Below, one piece after another: positions 40,533 through 49,566 of a DNA stretch of 64,000 nucleotides. The DNA is from Burkholderiales bacterium (GTDB taxonomy: Bacteria > Pseudomonadota > Gammaproteobacteria > Burkholderiales > Burkholderiaceae_C): assembly GCA_016000195.1 (NCBI GenBank), contig JAECRO010000001.1, forward strand, positions 131,015 through 195,014, given 5' to 3'. A model generated the notes under the pieces. That model was not told the DNA's origin, did no database searches, and was given only the letters and a program-made list of their open reading frames with translations. The stretch's first letter is position 1; each line of letters begins with the position of its first letter. The position numbers and the translations under genes are program-made.

Positions 40533-43500
40533 ATGAAACTGCACTTTGAACCCAAGCTCGACTACCAATGGCAGGCCATTGAAGCGGTCTGCGATCTGTT
40601 CCGGGGTCAGGAAACCTGCCGCACCGAATTCACGGTCACGATGAAAGCGCCTGCTGCCCTGCCGCTGGCCGGCGATGCGCCGCAACAAATGGCCCTGGGC
40701 ATTGCCGAGTCTGATCTGGGTGTCGGCAACCGCTTGACCCTGCTTGACGACGAGCTGCACACCAATCTGGCCGATATTCAGCTGCGCGGCAGCTTGCCAC
40801 CTTCCAGTTCGCTGGCGTCAGGCGACTTCACGGTAGAAATGGAAACTGGCACGGGAAAAACCTACGTGTACCTGCGCACGGTGTTCGAGCTGAACAAGCG
40901 CTACGGCTTTTCCAAGTTTGTCATCGTGGTGCCCTCCGTGGCGATCAAGGAAGGCGTTTACAAAACCCTTCAAATCACCGAGGACCACTTCAAGGGCCTG
41001 TACGCCGGGGTGCCGTTCGACTACTTTATTTACGACTCCGGCAAGCTGGGCCAGGTGCGCAACTTTGCCACCAGCGCCACGATCCAGGTCATGGTGGTCA
41101 CGGTCGGCGCCATCAATAAAAAAGATGTCAACAACCTCTACAAGGACAGCGAGAAAACTGGCGGTGAAAAGCCGATTGACCTGATCAAGGCGACCCGGCC
41201 CATCGTCATCGTCGATGAACCGCAAAGCGTTGACGGCGGCCTGACTGGTGCGGGCAAGACGGCGCTGGACGCCATGAACCCGCTCTGCACGCTGCGCTAC
41301 TCGGCCACGCACGCCAACAAGCATCACATGGTCTATCGGCTGGATGCGGTCGATGCGTATGAACGCAAGCTGGTCAAGCAAATCGAGGTGGCATCGGCCA
41401 CGGTGGAGGATGCGCACAACAAGCCTTTTGTCCGCCTGCTGTCGGTCAGCAGCAAGAAAGGCTCGATTGCCGCCAGGATAGAACTGGACGTGGCCACGGC
41501 CAGCGGCGTGAGGCGTCAGGAGGTGACGGTGTGCGATGGCGATCTGCTGGAGCAAACCGCGAGGCGCGCCATGTATGCCGATTTCCGCATTGGCGAGATC
41601 AACACCGCCAAAGGAGCTGAATTTCTGGAGCTGCGCTATCCGGGTGGCGAGGTGAACCTGATGTTGGGTCAGGCGCATGGCGATGTTGATGCGCTGGCGG
41701 TGCAGCGGGAAATGATTCGCCGCACCATCAAGGAACATCTGGAAAAAGAAATACGGCTGCGCCCCTTGGGCATCAAGGTGCTGTCGCTGTTTTTCATCGA
41801 CGCCGTGGAGCGTTACCGCCAGTACGACGCGGACGGCAATGCCGTGAAGGGCGACTACGCCCGTATCTTTGAAGAGGAATACCGGCGCGCGGCCAAACTG
41901 CCCGCCTATCAAAGCCTGTTTGCGGAAGTCGATTTGGCCAGCGCCGCCGAGGAAGTGCATAACGGCTACTTTTCCATCGACAAAAAAGGCGGCTGGTCCA
42001 ATACCGCCGAGAGCAATGCGGGCAACCGCGAAAACGCTGAACGGGCCTACAACCTGATCATGAAAGAAAAGGAAAAGCTGCTGGGCTTTGAGACCCCGCT
42101 CAAGTTCATTTTTTCCCATTCGGCGCTTAAGGAAGGCTGGGACAACCCCAATGTGTTCCAGATTTGCGCCTTGCGCGAAATGGGAACCGAACGCGAACGC
42201 CGCCAGACCATCGGCCGTGGCCTGCGCCTGTGCGTCAACCAAGCGGGCGAGCGCGTGCGCGGGTTTGAAGTCAATACCCTGACGGTGATTGCGACTGAAA
42301 ACTACGAGCAGTTTGCCGAGAATCTGCAGAAGGAAATTGAGGCCGAAACGGGGATTCGCTTTGGCATCGTGGAAAACTACCAGTTTGCGGCCATTCCGGT
42401 GGCGGGAGCCGATGGCCAGGTTACGCCGCTGGGTGTAGAGCAGTCTAAAGCCCTGTGGGAACACCTCAAGGCTGCTGGTCACATCGACGCCAAGGGCAAG
42501 GTGCAGGACTCGCTGAAAAAAGCACTGAAAGATGGCACGCTTGCCCTGCCCGCTCAGTTTGAACCGCAGCGCGGCCAGATTGCGGAAGTGCTGCGCAAGG
42601 TGTCCGGCCGTCTGGAGATCCAGGACGCGAACAAACGTGAGTCAATTCGCACACGTCAGGCCGTGTTGCAAAGCGCCGAGTTCAAGGAGCTGTGGGACCG
42701 CATCAAACACCAGACCACCTACCGCGTGCAGTTCGACAACGAAAAGCTGGTGGCAGAGGCCATTGCCAGCTTGCAGAAAGCGCCGGCCATCGTCCGGCCC
42801 CGCTTGCAGTGGCGCAAGGCGGACATTGCCATTGGCAAGGACGGCGTTCAAGCGAAAGAAAAGGCAGGTGCCGCCACCGTCGTTCTGGATGAGTCAGACA
42901 TCGAACTGCCTGACCTGCTGACCGATTTGCAGGACCGCACCCAGTTGACCCGACGCACCATCACCCGCATCCTGACGGGCAGCGGGCGGCTGGACGACTT
43001 CAAGCGCAACCCGCAGCAGTACATTGAACTGGCCAGTGAAACCATCAACCGCTGCAAGCGCATGGCGCTGGTCGATGGCATCAAATACCAGCGCCTTGGC
43101 GATGAGCAGTATTACGCGCAGGCCTTGTTTGAGCAATCAGAGTTGACGGGTTATCTGCAAAACATGCTGATGGATACAAAAAAATCAGTCTATGAGAGCG
43201 TGGTGTACGACTCCAATACCGAGCGCGATTTTGCCGATGCGCTGGAAAAGAACGACGCCATCAAGGTTTATGCCAAGCTGCCTGGCTGGTTCAAGGTGCC
43301 CACGCCGCTGGGCACCTACAACCCGGACTGGGCTGTGCTGGTGGAACAGGACGATGGTGCGCAGCGTTTGTATTTTGTGGTTGAAACCAAGAGCAGTCTG
43401 TTCACGGACGACTTACGGGACAAGGAAAGCGCCAAGATTGAATGCGGCAGAGCACACTTCGCAGCCCTGCACCTGGGTGAAAACCCGGCGGAATATAGGG

Positions 43501-43544
43501 TGGCGCGCAATGTGGGGGATTTGCTGGCGCAGGCGGGAAGTTGA
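40533..43544 (+). CDS. res: Type III restriction endonuclease subunit (Res): helicase plus C-terminal nuclease
   Basis: METGTGKTYVYLRTVFELN, IVIVDEPQSVDG, TIGRGLRLCVNQAGERVRG; C-terminal YNPDWAVLVEQDDGAQRLYFVVETKSS matches PD-(D/E)XK. Confidence 0.95.
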   Translation: MKLHFEPKLDYQWQAIEAVCDLFRGQETCRTEFTVTMKAPAALPLAGDAPQQMALGIAESDLGVGNRLTLLDDELHTNLADIQLRGSLPPSSSLASGDFTVEMETGTGKTYVYLRTVFELNKRYGFSKFVIVVPSVAIKEGVYKTLQITEDHFKGLYAGVPFDYFIYDSGKLGQVRNFATSATIQVMVVTVGAINKKDVNNLYKDSEKTGGEKPIDLIKATRPIVIVDEPQSVDGGLTGAGKTALDAMNPLCTLRYSATHANKHHMVYRLDAVDAYERKLVKQIEVASATVEDAHNKPFVRLLSVSSKKGSIAARIELDVATASGVRRQEVTVCDGDLLEQTARRAMYADFRIGEINTAKGAEFLELRYPGGEVNLMLGQAHGDVDALAVQREMIRRTIKEHLEKEIRLRPLGIKVLSLFFIDAVERYRQYDADGNAVKGDYARIFEEEYRRAAKLPAYQSLFAEVDLASAAEEVHNGYFSIDKKGGWSNTAESNAGNRENAERAYNLIMKEKEKLLGFETPLKFIFSHSALKEGWDNPNVFQICALREMGTERERRQTIGRGLRLCVNQAGERVRGFEVNTLTVIATENYEQFAENLQKEIEAETGIRFGIVENYQFAAIPVAGADGQVTPLGVEQSKALWEHLKAAGHIDAKGKVQDSLKKALKDGTLALPAQFEPQRGQIAEVLRKVSGRLEIQDANKRESIRTRQAVLQSAEFKELWDRIKHQTTYRVQFDNEKLVAEAIASLQKAPAIVRPRLQWRKADIAIGKDGVQAKEKAGAATVVLDESDIELPDLLTDLQDRTQLTRRTITRILTGSGRLDDFKRNPQQYIELASETINRCKRMALVDGIKYQRLGDEQYYAQALFEQSELTGYLQNMLMDTKKSVYESVVYDSNTERDFADALEKNDAIKVYAKLPGWFKVPTPLGTYNPDWAVLVEQDDGAQRLYFVVETKSSLFTDDLRDKESAKIECGRAHFAALHLGENPAEYRVARNVGDLLAQAGS

Positions 43545-43598
43545 AAGTGGAACAAGGGCTGAAGCCGTGCCGGCCGTCATGCGCAAGCAGCACAGGGC

Positions 43599-44186
43599 TT
43601 ATTTGATCTTGCCAAGGGCAACGCGGTACTCCTCCAGCTTGGCTTCATAGTCGGCAGCGTCGCCGTAATCCAGAAACCTGTTGTAGTGCGCGTGCGTGCC
43701 CAGAATCTTGTGCGCGTGCTTGATGGGACAAAAATACTCCTCGGTCCGCGCCAGAATCTCAGCCATGTAACTCATGAGCCCGTTGCCATACTCGCAGTAG
43801 GTGCAGTGGAATTTTTCGATGAAATTGAGATACCCGAGGTGATGCCGGTCAAACACGATGTAGTCGGAGCGCCGAACCTTGGCCACCCCGTAAATGGGAA
43901 AACAGCTCCACTGGTAAAAGCTGACACACAGGTCCAGCATCATCAGTGGAAAGATCATGGCGTAAATGACAGGTCCGGTAATCAGGTTCTGGGGTCGGTT
44001 GGTGACGAGCCAGCGGAAGAAATTATTTTTCAGTTTGCGGTGCGCTAGTTTTACCGAGCTTTCAAACTCGACCCGCTTGCCCTTGATCTGAAAGAACATC
44101 GTGCCCTCCTGTTCCTGGACTGCGGTGCGGAGATCGGCCTCAAGCTCTGCCATCTGGGCCAGTATGCGGGAAATTCGTTCGTTCAT
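43599..44186 (-). CDS. Conserved hypothetical protein with hydrophobic segment and Cys/His motif
   Basis: MNERISRILAQMAELEADLRTAV...YIVFDRHHLGYLNFIEKFHCTYCEYGNGLMSYMAEILARTEEYFCPIKHAHK. Confidence 0.7.
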   Translation of the reverse strand: MNERISRILAQMAELEADLRTAVQEQEGTMFFQIKGKRVEFESSVKLAHRKLKNNFFRWLVTNRPQNLITGPVIYAMIFPLMMLDLCVSFYQWSCFPIYGVAKVRRSDYIVFDRHHLGYLNFIEKFHCTYCEYGNGLMSYMAEILARTEEYFCPIKHAHKILGTHAHYNRFLDYGDAADYEAKLEEYRVALGKIK

Positions 44187-44242
44187 GGGACTCCTGTTCT
44201 GGCAACGGACGCCAGCGCGCGTGGGTCCAACCCTGCCAGGCC

Positions 44243-44647
44243 TTATTGTGCCCAACCGGCAACGCACACAATCACCTCCAGCAGCATCGGCACCCGGATG
44301 CCATAAGGCGGTACCGAGGTCATCACGCCGGCTTCGACATAATGCGCACCCGGCCGCTTCAACCAGGCGCACGGCTGCTTGGTACCGGGCGAGGCGGAAT
44401 TGAGGTCCAGGAAAATGGCGCCGGGATGGATGAATTGGGCGGACTCCTGCACCACGGCCTGGGTGTTGGAGGCGGTCACGGCCGAGATGACCAGGTTGCT
44501 CGCCTCGCACAGCGCCTGCAGGCAAGGCTGGGCCGTCACGCCAGCCATGGCCGCATGGGCCAGCTCGGTCGCCTGCGTGGCTGGATTGGCCAGCTTCAGA
44601 TCCCAAATGGACATGGCGGCGATGCCCGGTTGGCCCATTTGCCCCAA
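44243..44647 (-). pseudogene. Truncated NAD(P)-dependent oxidoreductase (6PGDH/3-HIBADH-like) fragment
   Basis: CEASNLVISAVTASNTQAVVQESAQFIHPGAIFLDLNSASPGTKQ...GAHYVEAGVMTSVPPYGIRVPMLL; Rossmann start and C-terminal domain missing. Confidence 0.7.
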
Positions 44648-44650
44648 TCC

Positions 44651-44687
44651 AAAACGCCCCGCGCTTTATCAGCGCGGGGCGTTTTGG
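44651..44687 (-). terminator. Strong hairpin terminator downstream of the livK-like gene
   Basis: aaaacgccccgcgctttatcagcgcggggcgtttt. Confidence 0.8.
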
Positions 44688-44761
44688 ATTGAAGGATTTA
44701 ACTGTCTTTACTCGCCGGGAAAAATCTTATCGGGGCAAACGAGACATAACACTTAAAAACC

Positions 44762-45892
44762 TCAGTTCAGGGCTGATTTTTTGCCATCTTTGTATACATA
44801 CAGGGTGATGGCCGGATTCTTCAACTCGCCATTGGGCTCGAACGCGATCGTGGTGGTAACACCCTTGTAGTTCGACTTGATCAATTCAGGCGTGTAAACC
44901 TTTGGGTCGGTCGAATTGGCGCGTTTCATCGCGTCAACCAGAACAAAGGTGGCATCGTAGGTGTACGGGCTGTAAACCTGGAACTGGTTGGGGTACTTGG
45001 CGTCGTAACGCTTTTTCCAGGCTTCGCCGCCTGGCATTTTGGCGAGTGATGCACCGCCTTCGGCACAAACCACATTGCCGACAGTCTTGGCGCCAGCAGC
45101 CAGCTTGGCAAGCTCGGCGGTGCAGATGCCGTCACCGCCAAAATACTTGACGTTGCTCATGCCGAGCTGCTCCATCTGGCGCAACATCGGGCCACCCTGG
45201 GGGTCCATGCCGCCGAAGAAAATCGCATCGGGGCTCTTGGATTTGACAGCGGTCAGGATCGCCATGAAGTCAGTCGCCTTGTCGGTGGTGTACTGCTCAT
45301 CCACAACCGTCATGCCCTTGGCAATGGCGGTCTTCTTGAACACTTCAGCGACGCCCTGACCGTAGGCGGTACGGTCGTCGATGATCGCGACTTTTTTCAG
45401 TTTCAGTGCATCAGCGGCATAAAAAGCCAGACCAGCGCCCAGCGCATTGTCATTGGCAATGATGCGGTAGGTGGTTTTGTAGCCGGGCTTCGTCAGGCTG
45501 GGGTTGGTGGCAGCGCCGGTCACCATGGGAATGCCGCAGTCGTTGTAAACCTTGGAAGCAGGAATGGTGGTGCCCGAGTTCAAATGACCGACCACGCCGG
45601 CCACTTTGGAATCGCACAGTTTTTGTGCGACTGCCGTGCCCTGTTTTGGGTCGGCGGCATCGTCTTCAGCCACCAGTTCAAATTTGATTTTTTTACCGCC
45701 GATGACGATGTTTTGAGTGTTCAGCTCTTCAATGGCCATGCGGGCGCCATTTTCATTGTCTTTGCCGTAGTGGGCCTGCGATCCGGACATGGGTGCCACA
45801 TGACCGATTTTCACGACAGCATCCTGAGCTGAAGCCAGGCCTGCCACCATCGCAAGGGTTGCCACTACTGTCAATTTCAATTTCATCTGCAT
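44762..45892 (-). CDS. livK: Branched-chain amino acid ABC transporter substrate-binding protein
   Basis: AQDAVVKIGHVAPMSGSQAHYGKDNENGARMAIEELN; periplasmic binding type 1. Confidence 0.93.
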   Translation of the reverse strand: MQMKLKLTVVATLAMVAGLASAQDAVVKIGHVAPMSGSQAHYGKDNENGARMAIEELNTQNIVIGGKKIKFELVAEDDAADPKQGTAVAQKLCDSKVAGVVGHLNSGTTIPASKVYNDCGIPMVTGAATNPSLTKPGYKTTYRIIANDNALGAGLAFYAADALKLKKVAIIDDRTAYGQGVAEVFKKTAIAKGMTVVDEQYTTDKATDFMAILTAVKSKSPDAIFFGGMDPQGGPMLRQMEQLGMSNVKYFGGDGICTAELAKLAAGAKTVGNVVCAEGGASLAKMPGGEAWKKRYDAKYPNQFQVYSPYTYDATFVLVDAMKRANSTDPKVYTPELIKSNYKGVTTTIAFEPNGELKNPAITLYVYKDGKKSALN

Positions 45893-46069
45893 AAAAACAC
45901 TCCGGTTAGGAAATTACCTGTGAAGGTTGAGAACATTTTTTTAACTCAACGGGGCAGAACATAACGCAATTTTTAGGCCTGCACCATAGCAACGTCCCTG
46001 GATTCGCTTTGATGAGAGGGTTTGCCCTGACAAAGCATTATTGACTGTGAAAACAAGTGTCGTGATGCA

Positions 46070-46417
46070 TCACGATACTTCCTGTTTCAGGTTTTCCGAT
46101 TGCCCCGGAAATGCCGGCGACTCCTGCTCGAAAGCCTGGCTCACGGATTCACGCACCACCAGTTCCACTTCTTCCCGAAGACGCGGCAGAAGGGCATCGG
46201 TATGCTCCAGAATCAACTGCTCAATGGCCTCATGCAAACGCCTGTCCAGCACCAGTTCTATGCGCTGCAGCACGCGCTGAACCATCAATTCCGCCATTTC
46301 AGATGACATCTTGCCCTGTGCAATGCCGCCACTGGATGGCGCTTCAGAAACTGGCACCGGATGGACGATCTCGGTCAGCGTAGGCACATCAGCCGGTGGT
46401 CCCGTCAGGCTGCTCAT
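46070..46417 (-). CDS. Hypothetical protein upstream/downstream-overlapping holC
   Basis: ORF coupled to holC (overlap 46414-46417); MAELMVQRVLQRIELVLDRRLHEAIEQLILEHTDALLPRLREEVELVVRESV. Confidence 0.65.
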   Translation of the reverse strand: MSSLTGPPADVPTLTEIVHPVPVSEAPSSGGIAQGKMSSEMAELMVQRVLQRIELVLDRRLHEAIEQLILEHTDALLPRLREEVELVVRESVSQAFEQESPAFPGQSENLKQEVS

Positions 46418-46854
46418 GCTGCGCCTGCGGCCCTGCTGGCAAGGTCATGTCTTTTCAGGGTGTAGCCGTGTGCAGCGTAATGCTTCCAGCGGTCACGCCC
46501 GCTCCGGACATCCTCTGGGTGTAACGAAACCAGTTCAATGAGCCGCTCGAACCCTTCATACCCGTCAGGCACGCCTTGCCCCAGGTTCACCAGGATTTCA
46601 CGATCCGCGCAATCGGCCAGCGAGACCGACAGCACGACGGGCGTGGCCGCCAGTGTGGCGGGCGGCGCCATGGAAGTGCAGTGCGGCACAAACTCCGTCG
46701 CCGAAAAACTCCAAAGCAGCGCATCAAGTTCAGCCAGCACTTCAGCCTCGGCGGTTACGGCTACCCTGGCGCCGCTGAGATAGGCCTTGCGCAGCAAACG
46801 ACAGCTGTAAGCCAGCTTGTCGGGTACATTGAAATGAAAGGCAATGTCGGTCAT
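46414..46854 (-). CDS. holC: DNA polymerase III subunit chi
   Basis: MTDIAFHFNVPDKLAYSCRLLRKAYLSGARVAV; overlaps pepA start. Confidence 0.88.
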   Translation of the reverse strand: MTDIAFHFNVPDKLAYSCRLLRKAYLSGARVAVTAEAEVLAELDALLWSFSATEFVPHCTSMAPPATLAATPVVLSVSLADCADREILVNLGQGVPDGYEGFERLIELVSLHPEDVRSGRDRWKHYAAHGYTLKRHDLASRAAGAA

Positions 46855-48371
46855 GCTCGGGTTTTGGCAGCGGGTGTACTTTTTCTGGCGGGCCTGGCTT
46901 TGGAGCTTGCTTTTGCGGGTTCGGCTGCCAGCACCTGGCCAAGCAGATAGTCGATCAGCAACGGCACAGGGCGGCCGGTTGCACCTTTGGCGAGACCGCT
47001 TTTCCACGCTGTACCGGCAATGTCCAGGTGCGCCCAGGCAAAGTCTGCGGCAAAGCGCTGCAGGAACTTGGCCGCAGTGACCGCGCCGCCCGCACGTCCG
47101 GCCACATTGGCAACATCGGCAAAATTGGTTTTGAGGCCTTCTGCATAGTCGTCATCCAGCGGCATCTTCCAGCACAGATCGAGCGAGGATTCACCCGCCC
47201 TGGACAGGGATTCGGCCAGGGCTTCGTTATTGGAAAACAGTCCGCTGCGCACACCGCCCAGCGCCACCACACAAGCCCCGGTCAGCGTGGCAATGTCAAC
47301 AACGGCCCTGGGCTTGAAGCGGGCGGCATAGGTCAGCGCATCGCACAGCACCAGCCGCCCTTCTGCATCGGTGTTCAGGATTTCAATGGTCTGGCCGCTC
47401 ATGCTGGTAACTACGTCGCCGGGCTTGATGGCGCGGTCGCCGGGCATGTTTTCGCAAGCCGGAATCAGCCCCACCACATTGAGCGCCGGCTGCAACTCGG
47501 CCAGCGCCCGGAAAGTGCCGAGCACGCTGGCGGCGCCGCACATGTCGAACTTCATCTCGTCCATCTCGGCCGCCGGCTTGATCGAGATGCCGCCGGTGTC
47601 AAAGGTGATTCCCTTGCCGATCAGCACCACCGGCGCTTGTGCCTTGGCAGCGCCTTCGTAGCGCAGCACAATGAAACGCAAGGGCTCGGCCGCGCCTTGC
47701 GCAACCGCCAGGAAGGCACCCATGCCAAGTTTTTCAATCTCCTTGTGGCCCAGCACCTCTGTCTTGATAAACGGCAGTTTTCCGAGTTCCTTGGCCGCGC
47801 CTGCGAGCAGGACCGGCGTGGCATGGTTGGCCGGCCGATTGGCCCACTCCTTGGCCAGATCAATTCCCTTGACCAGGCCGATGGCTTTGTCAAACCCGGC
47901 CTGCGCATTGGCAAGGCTGTCCACTGCCACCAGCACCTGCTGCAGTTTTGCGGCAACGGGCTTGGATTTAGTCGTGGTGTAGGTGTAAGACGCCTCGGCG
48001 CAAGCCACGACGGCGGCGCGCACGGACTCGGACTGCAGGGCGTTAAGCGCACTGAGGCAAAGCACGGCGCGCTCGGCATTGCTGGTCTTCAAGTCACCCA
48101 TGGCGGCATTGACAGCTGTCCGGATATTTTTGGGGCTGGCGTCGCCTGCCCCAACCAGCACGACCCGTGTGGCCGCAATGCCCGGCACCCGGTAGGCATT
48201 GAGCAGTTTGCCCGGCTTGACCTCCAGATCGCCCGACTTGATGGCCAGCGCGGCAAGCAGCGACAAGGCGTCGTCACCAGCGGTCAGGCCTTCGGGCACA
48301 AGCATGATCAGTGCATCGGCTTTTTCGCTGCAAATAAGGGTGCGGGTCAGGTTTTTAAGTTCAAAGTCCAT
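46851..48371 (-). CDS. pepA: Leucyl aminopeptidase
   Basis: VVLIGKGITFDTGGISIKPAAEMDEMKFDMCGAASVLG, NTDAEGRLVLCDALTYA. Confidence 0.97.
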   Translation of the reverse strand: MDFELKNLTRTLICSEKADALIMLVPEGLTAGDDALSLLAALAIKSGDLEVKPGKLLNAYRVPGIAATRVVLVGAGDASPKNIRTAVNAAMGDLKTSNAERAVLCLSALNALQSESVRAAVVACAEASYTYTTTKSKPVAAKLQQVLVAVDSLANAQAGFDKAIGLVKGIDLAKEWANRPANHATPVLLAGAAKELGKLPFIKTEVLGHKEIEKLGMGAFLAVAQGAAEPLRFIVLRYEGAAKAQAPVVLIGKGITFDTGGISIKPAAEMDEMKFDMCGAASVLGTFRALAELQPALNVVGLIPACENMPGDRAIKPGDVVTSMSGQTIEILNTDAEGRLVLCDALTYAARFKPRAVVDIATLTGACVVALGGVRSGLFSNNEALAESLSRAGESSLDLCWKMPLDDDYAEGLKTNFADVANVAGRAGGAVTAAKFLQRFAADFAWAHLDIAGTAWKSGLAKGATGRPVPLLIDYLLGQVLAAEPAKASSKARPARKSTPAAKTRA

Positions 48372-48444
48372 AATTCAGGGTTCAGGGTCCGGTTGAAAAA
48401 CCAGCTTACACAAAATAAAGCCAAGCAAGGCAGCAATTCAGTCA

Positions 48445-49566
48445 ATGTTATTCCAATCTTCAATTCGCAAGGAATTGGCGCGCACTTTTGGCGCCACCCT
48501 GGTGGTGCTCATCACCATCGTCATGACCATCGTGCTGATTCGCACGCTTGGCCAGGCTTCGCGCGGCACCATCAGCCCGCAGGATGTGATGCTCTACATG
48601 GCTTATTCCGTCCTCGGGCGCTTGCCAACCATCCTGACGCTCGCGCTGTTCATTGCCATGGTCAGCACCCTGACGCGCATGTACCGCGACAGTGAAATGG
48701 TGGTGTGGTTTACCAGCGGCCAGGGGCTGGCCGGCTTTTTGCGCCCGCTGTTTCACTTTGCCTGGCCGGTGCTGCTGGTCATTGCCCTGATGGCGCTGTT
48801 TGTCTGGCCCTGGACCAACCAGCAGACCCGGGACATGCAAAGCCGCTACCAGCAACGTGGCGACCTGGACCGCATTACACCCGGCGTGTTCCAGGAATCC
48901 TCCAGCGGCAGCCGCGTGTTTTTCATCGACCGCGATCTGGCGGGCGAACAAGCCAGCAACAACGTGTTTATTGCCGCCACCGAAAAAGGCAAAAACTCAG
49001 TCACCACCGCGCAATCAGGCCGGATCGAAAGCCGTAGCAACGCCCAGTTCCTGATGCTGTCCAACGGCCAGCGGCTTGAAAATGAGATCGGAAAATCGGC
49101 GCTCAAGATCAGCGACTTTGAAGAATATGGCGTCAAAACCAGCGCTTCCGGCCTGCCTGGAGAAGCCTCGACCGAGGCCAAGCTGCTGTCCAGCCGCGCA
49201 CTGATCAAAAACCCCACGCGCAGCAACCTGGGCGAGCTGGCATGGCGGCTTGGGCTGGCACTGTCAGCCATCAACTTTGTGGTTCTGGCGCTGGCGCTGG
49301 CCAGCGTGAATCCCCGGGGCGGCCGCAGCGGCAACATGATTTTTGTCATGCTGGCCTTCGTGGTTTACAACAACCTGGTCAATCTGGGCCAAAGCTGGGT
49401 CTTTGTCGGACTGGTCGGTTTCGGCCATCTGCTGCTGGCCCTGCATGGCGGCGTCCTGCTGCTCGGGCTGGCCTGGCTGGCCAAGCGGCACACGCACTGG
49501 AGCTTCAGGCGCAAGCACCCGCGGTGGCTTGCACCGCTTGCGCTACGTGCCGGGAGCGCATCATGA
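48445..49566 (+). CDS. lptF: LPS export ABC transporter permease LptF
   Basis: MLFQSSIRKELARTFGATLVVLITIVMTIVLIRTLGQASRG; followed by lptG with ATGA overlap. Confidence 0.95.
   Translation: MLFQSSIRKELARTFGATLVVLITIVMTIVLIRTLGQASRGTISPQDVMLYMAYSVLGRLPTILTLALFIAMVSTLTRMYRDSEMVVWFTSGQGLAGFLRPLFHFAWPVLLVIALMALFVWPWTNQQTRDMQSRYQQRGDLDRITPGVFQESSSGSRVFFIDRDLAGEQASNNVFIAATEKGKNSVTTAQSGRIESRSNAQFLMLSNGQRLENEIGKSALKISDFEEYGVKTSASGLPGEASTEAKLLSSRALIKNPTRSNLGELAWRLGLALSAINFVVLALALASVNPRGGRSGNMIFVMLAFVVYNNLVNLGQSWVFVGLVGFGHLLLALHGGVLLLGLAWLAKRHTHWSFRRKHPRWLAPLALRAGSAS

Noticed and set aside
40818-42482. 554-aa minus-strand ORF
   Set aside because: Antisense shadow of the clearly coding res gene.
33766-43600. 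Integrative element with duplicated tRNA-Ser 3' end
   Set aside because: I looked for a second copy of cgcgggttcgaatcccgcctcttccgcca after res and saw none; no integrase gene is present.
43560-43600. Additional family A repeat after res (atgcgcaagcagcacagggc)
   Set aside because: Only a partial core match and no GCTAT-ATAGC head; too weak to count.
47028-48695. 555-aa plus-strand ORF
   Set aside because: Antisense to pepA and overlapping lptF.
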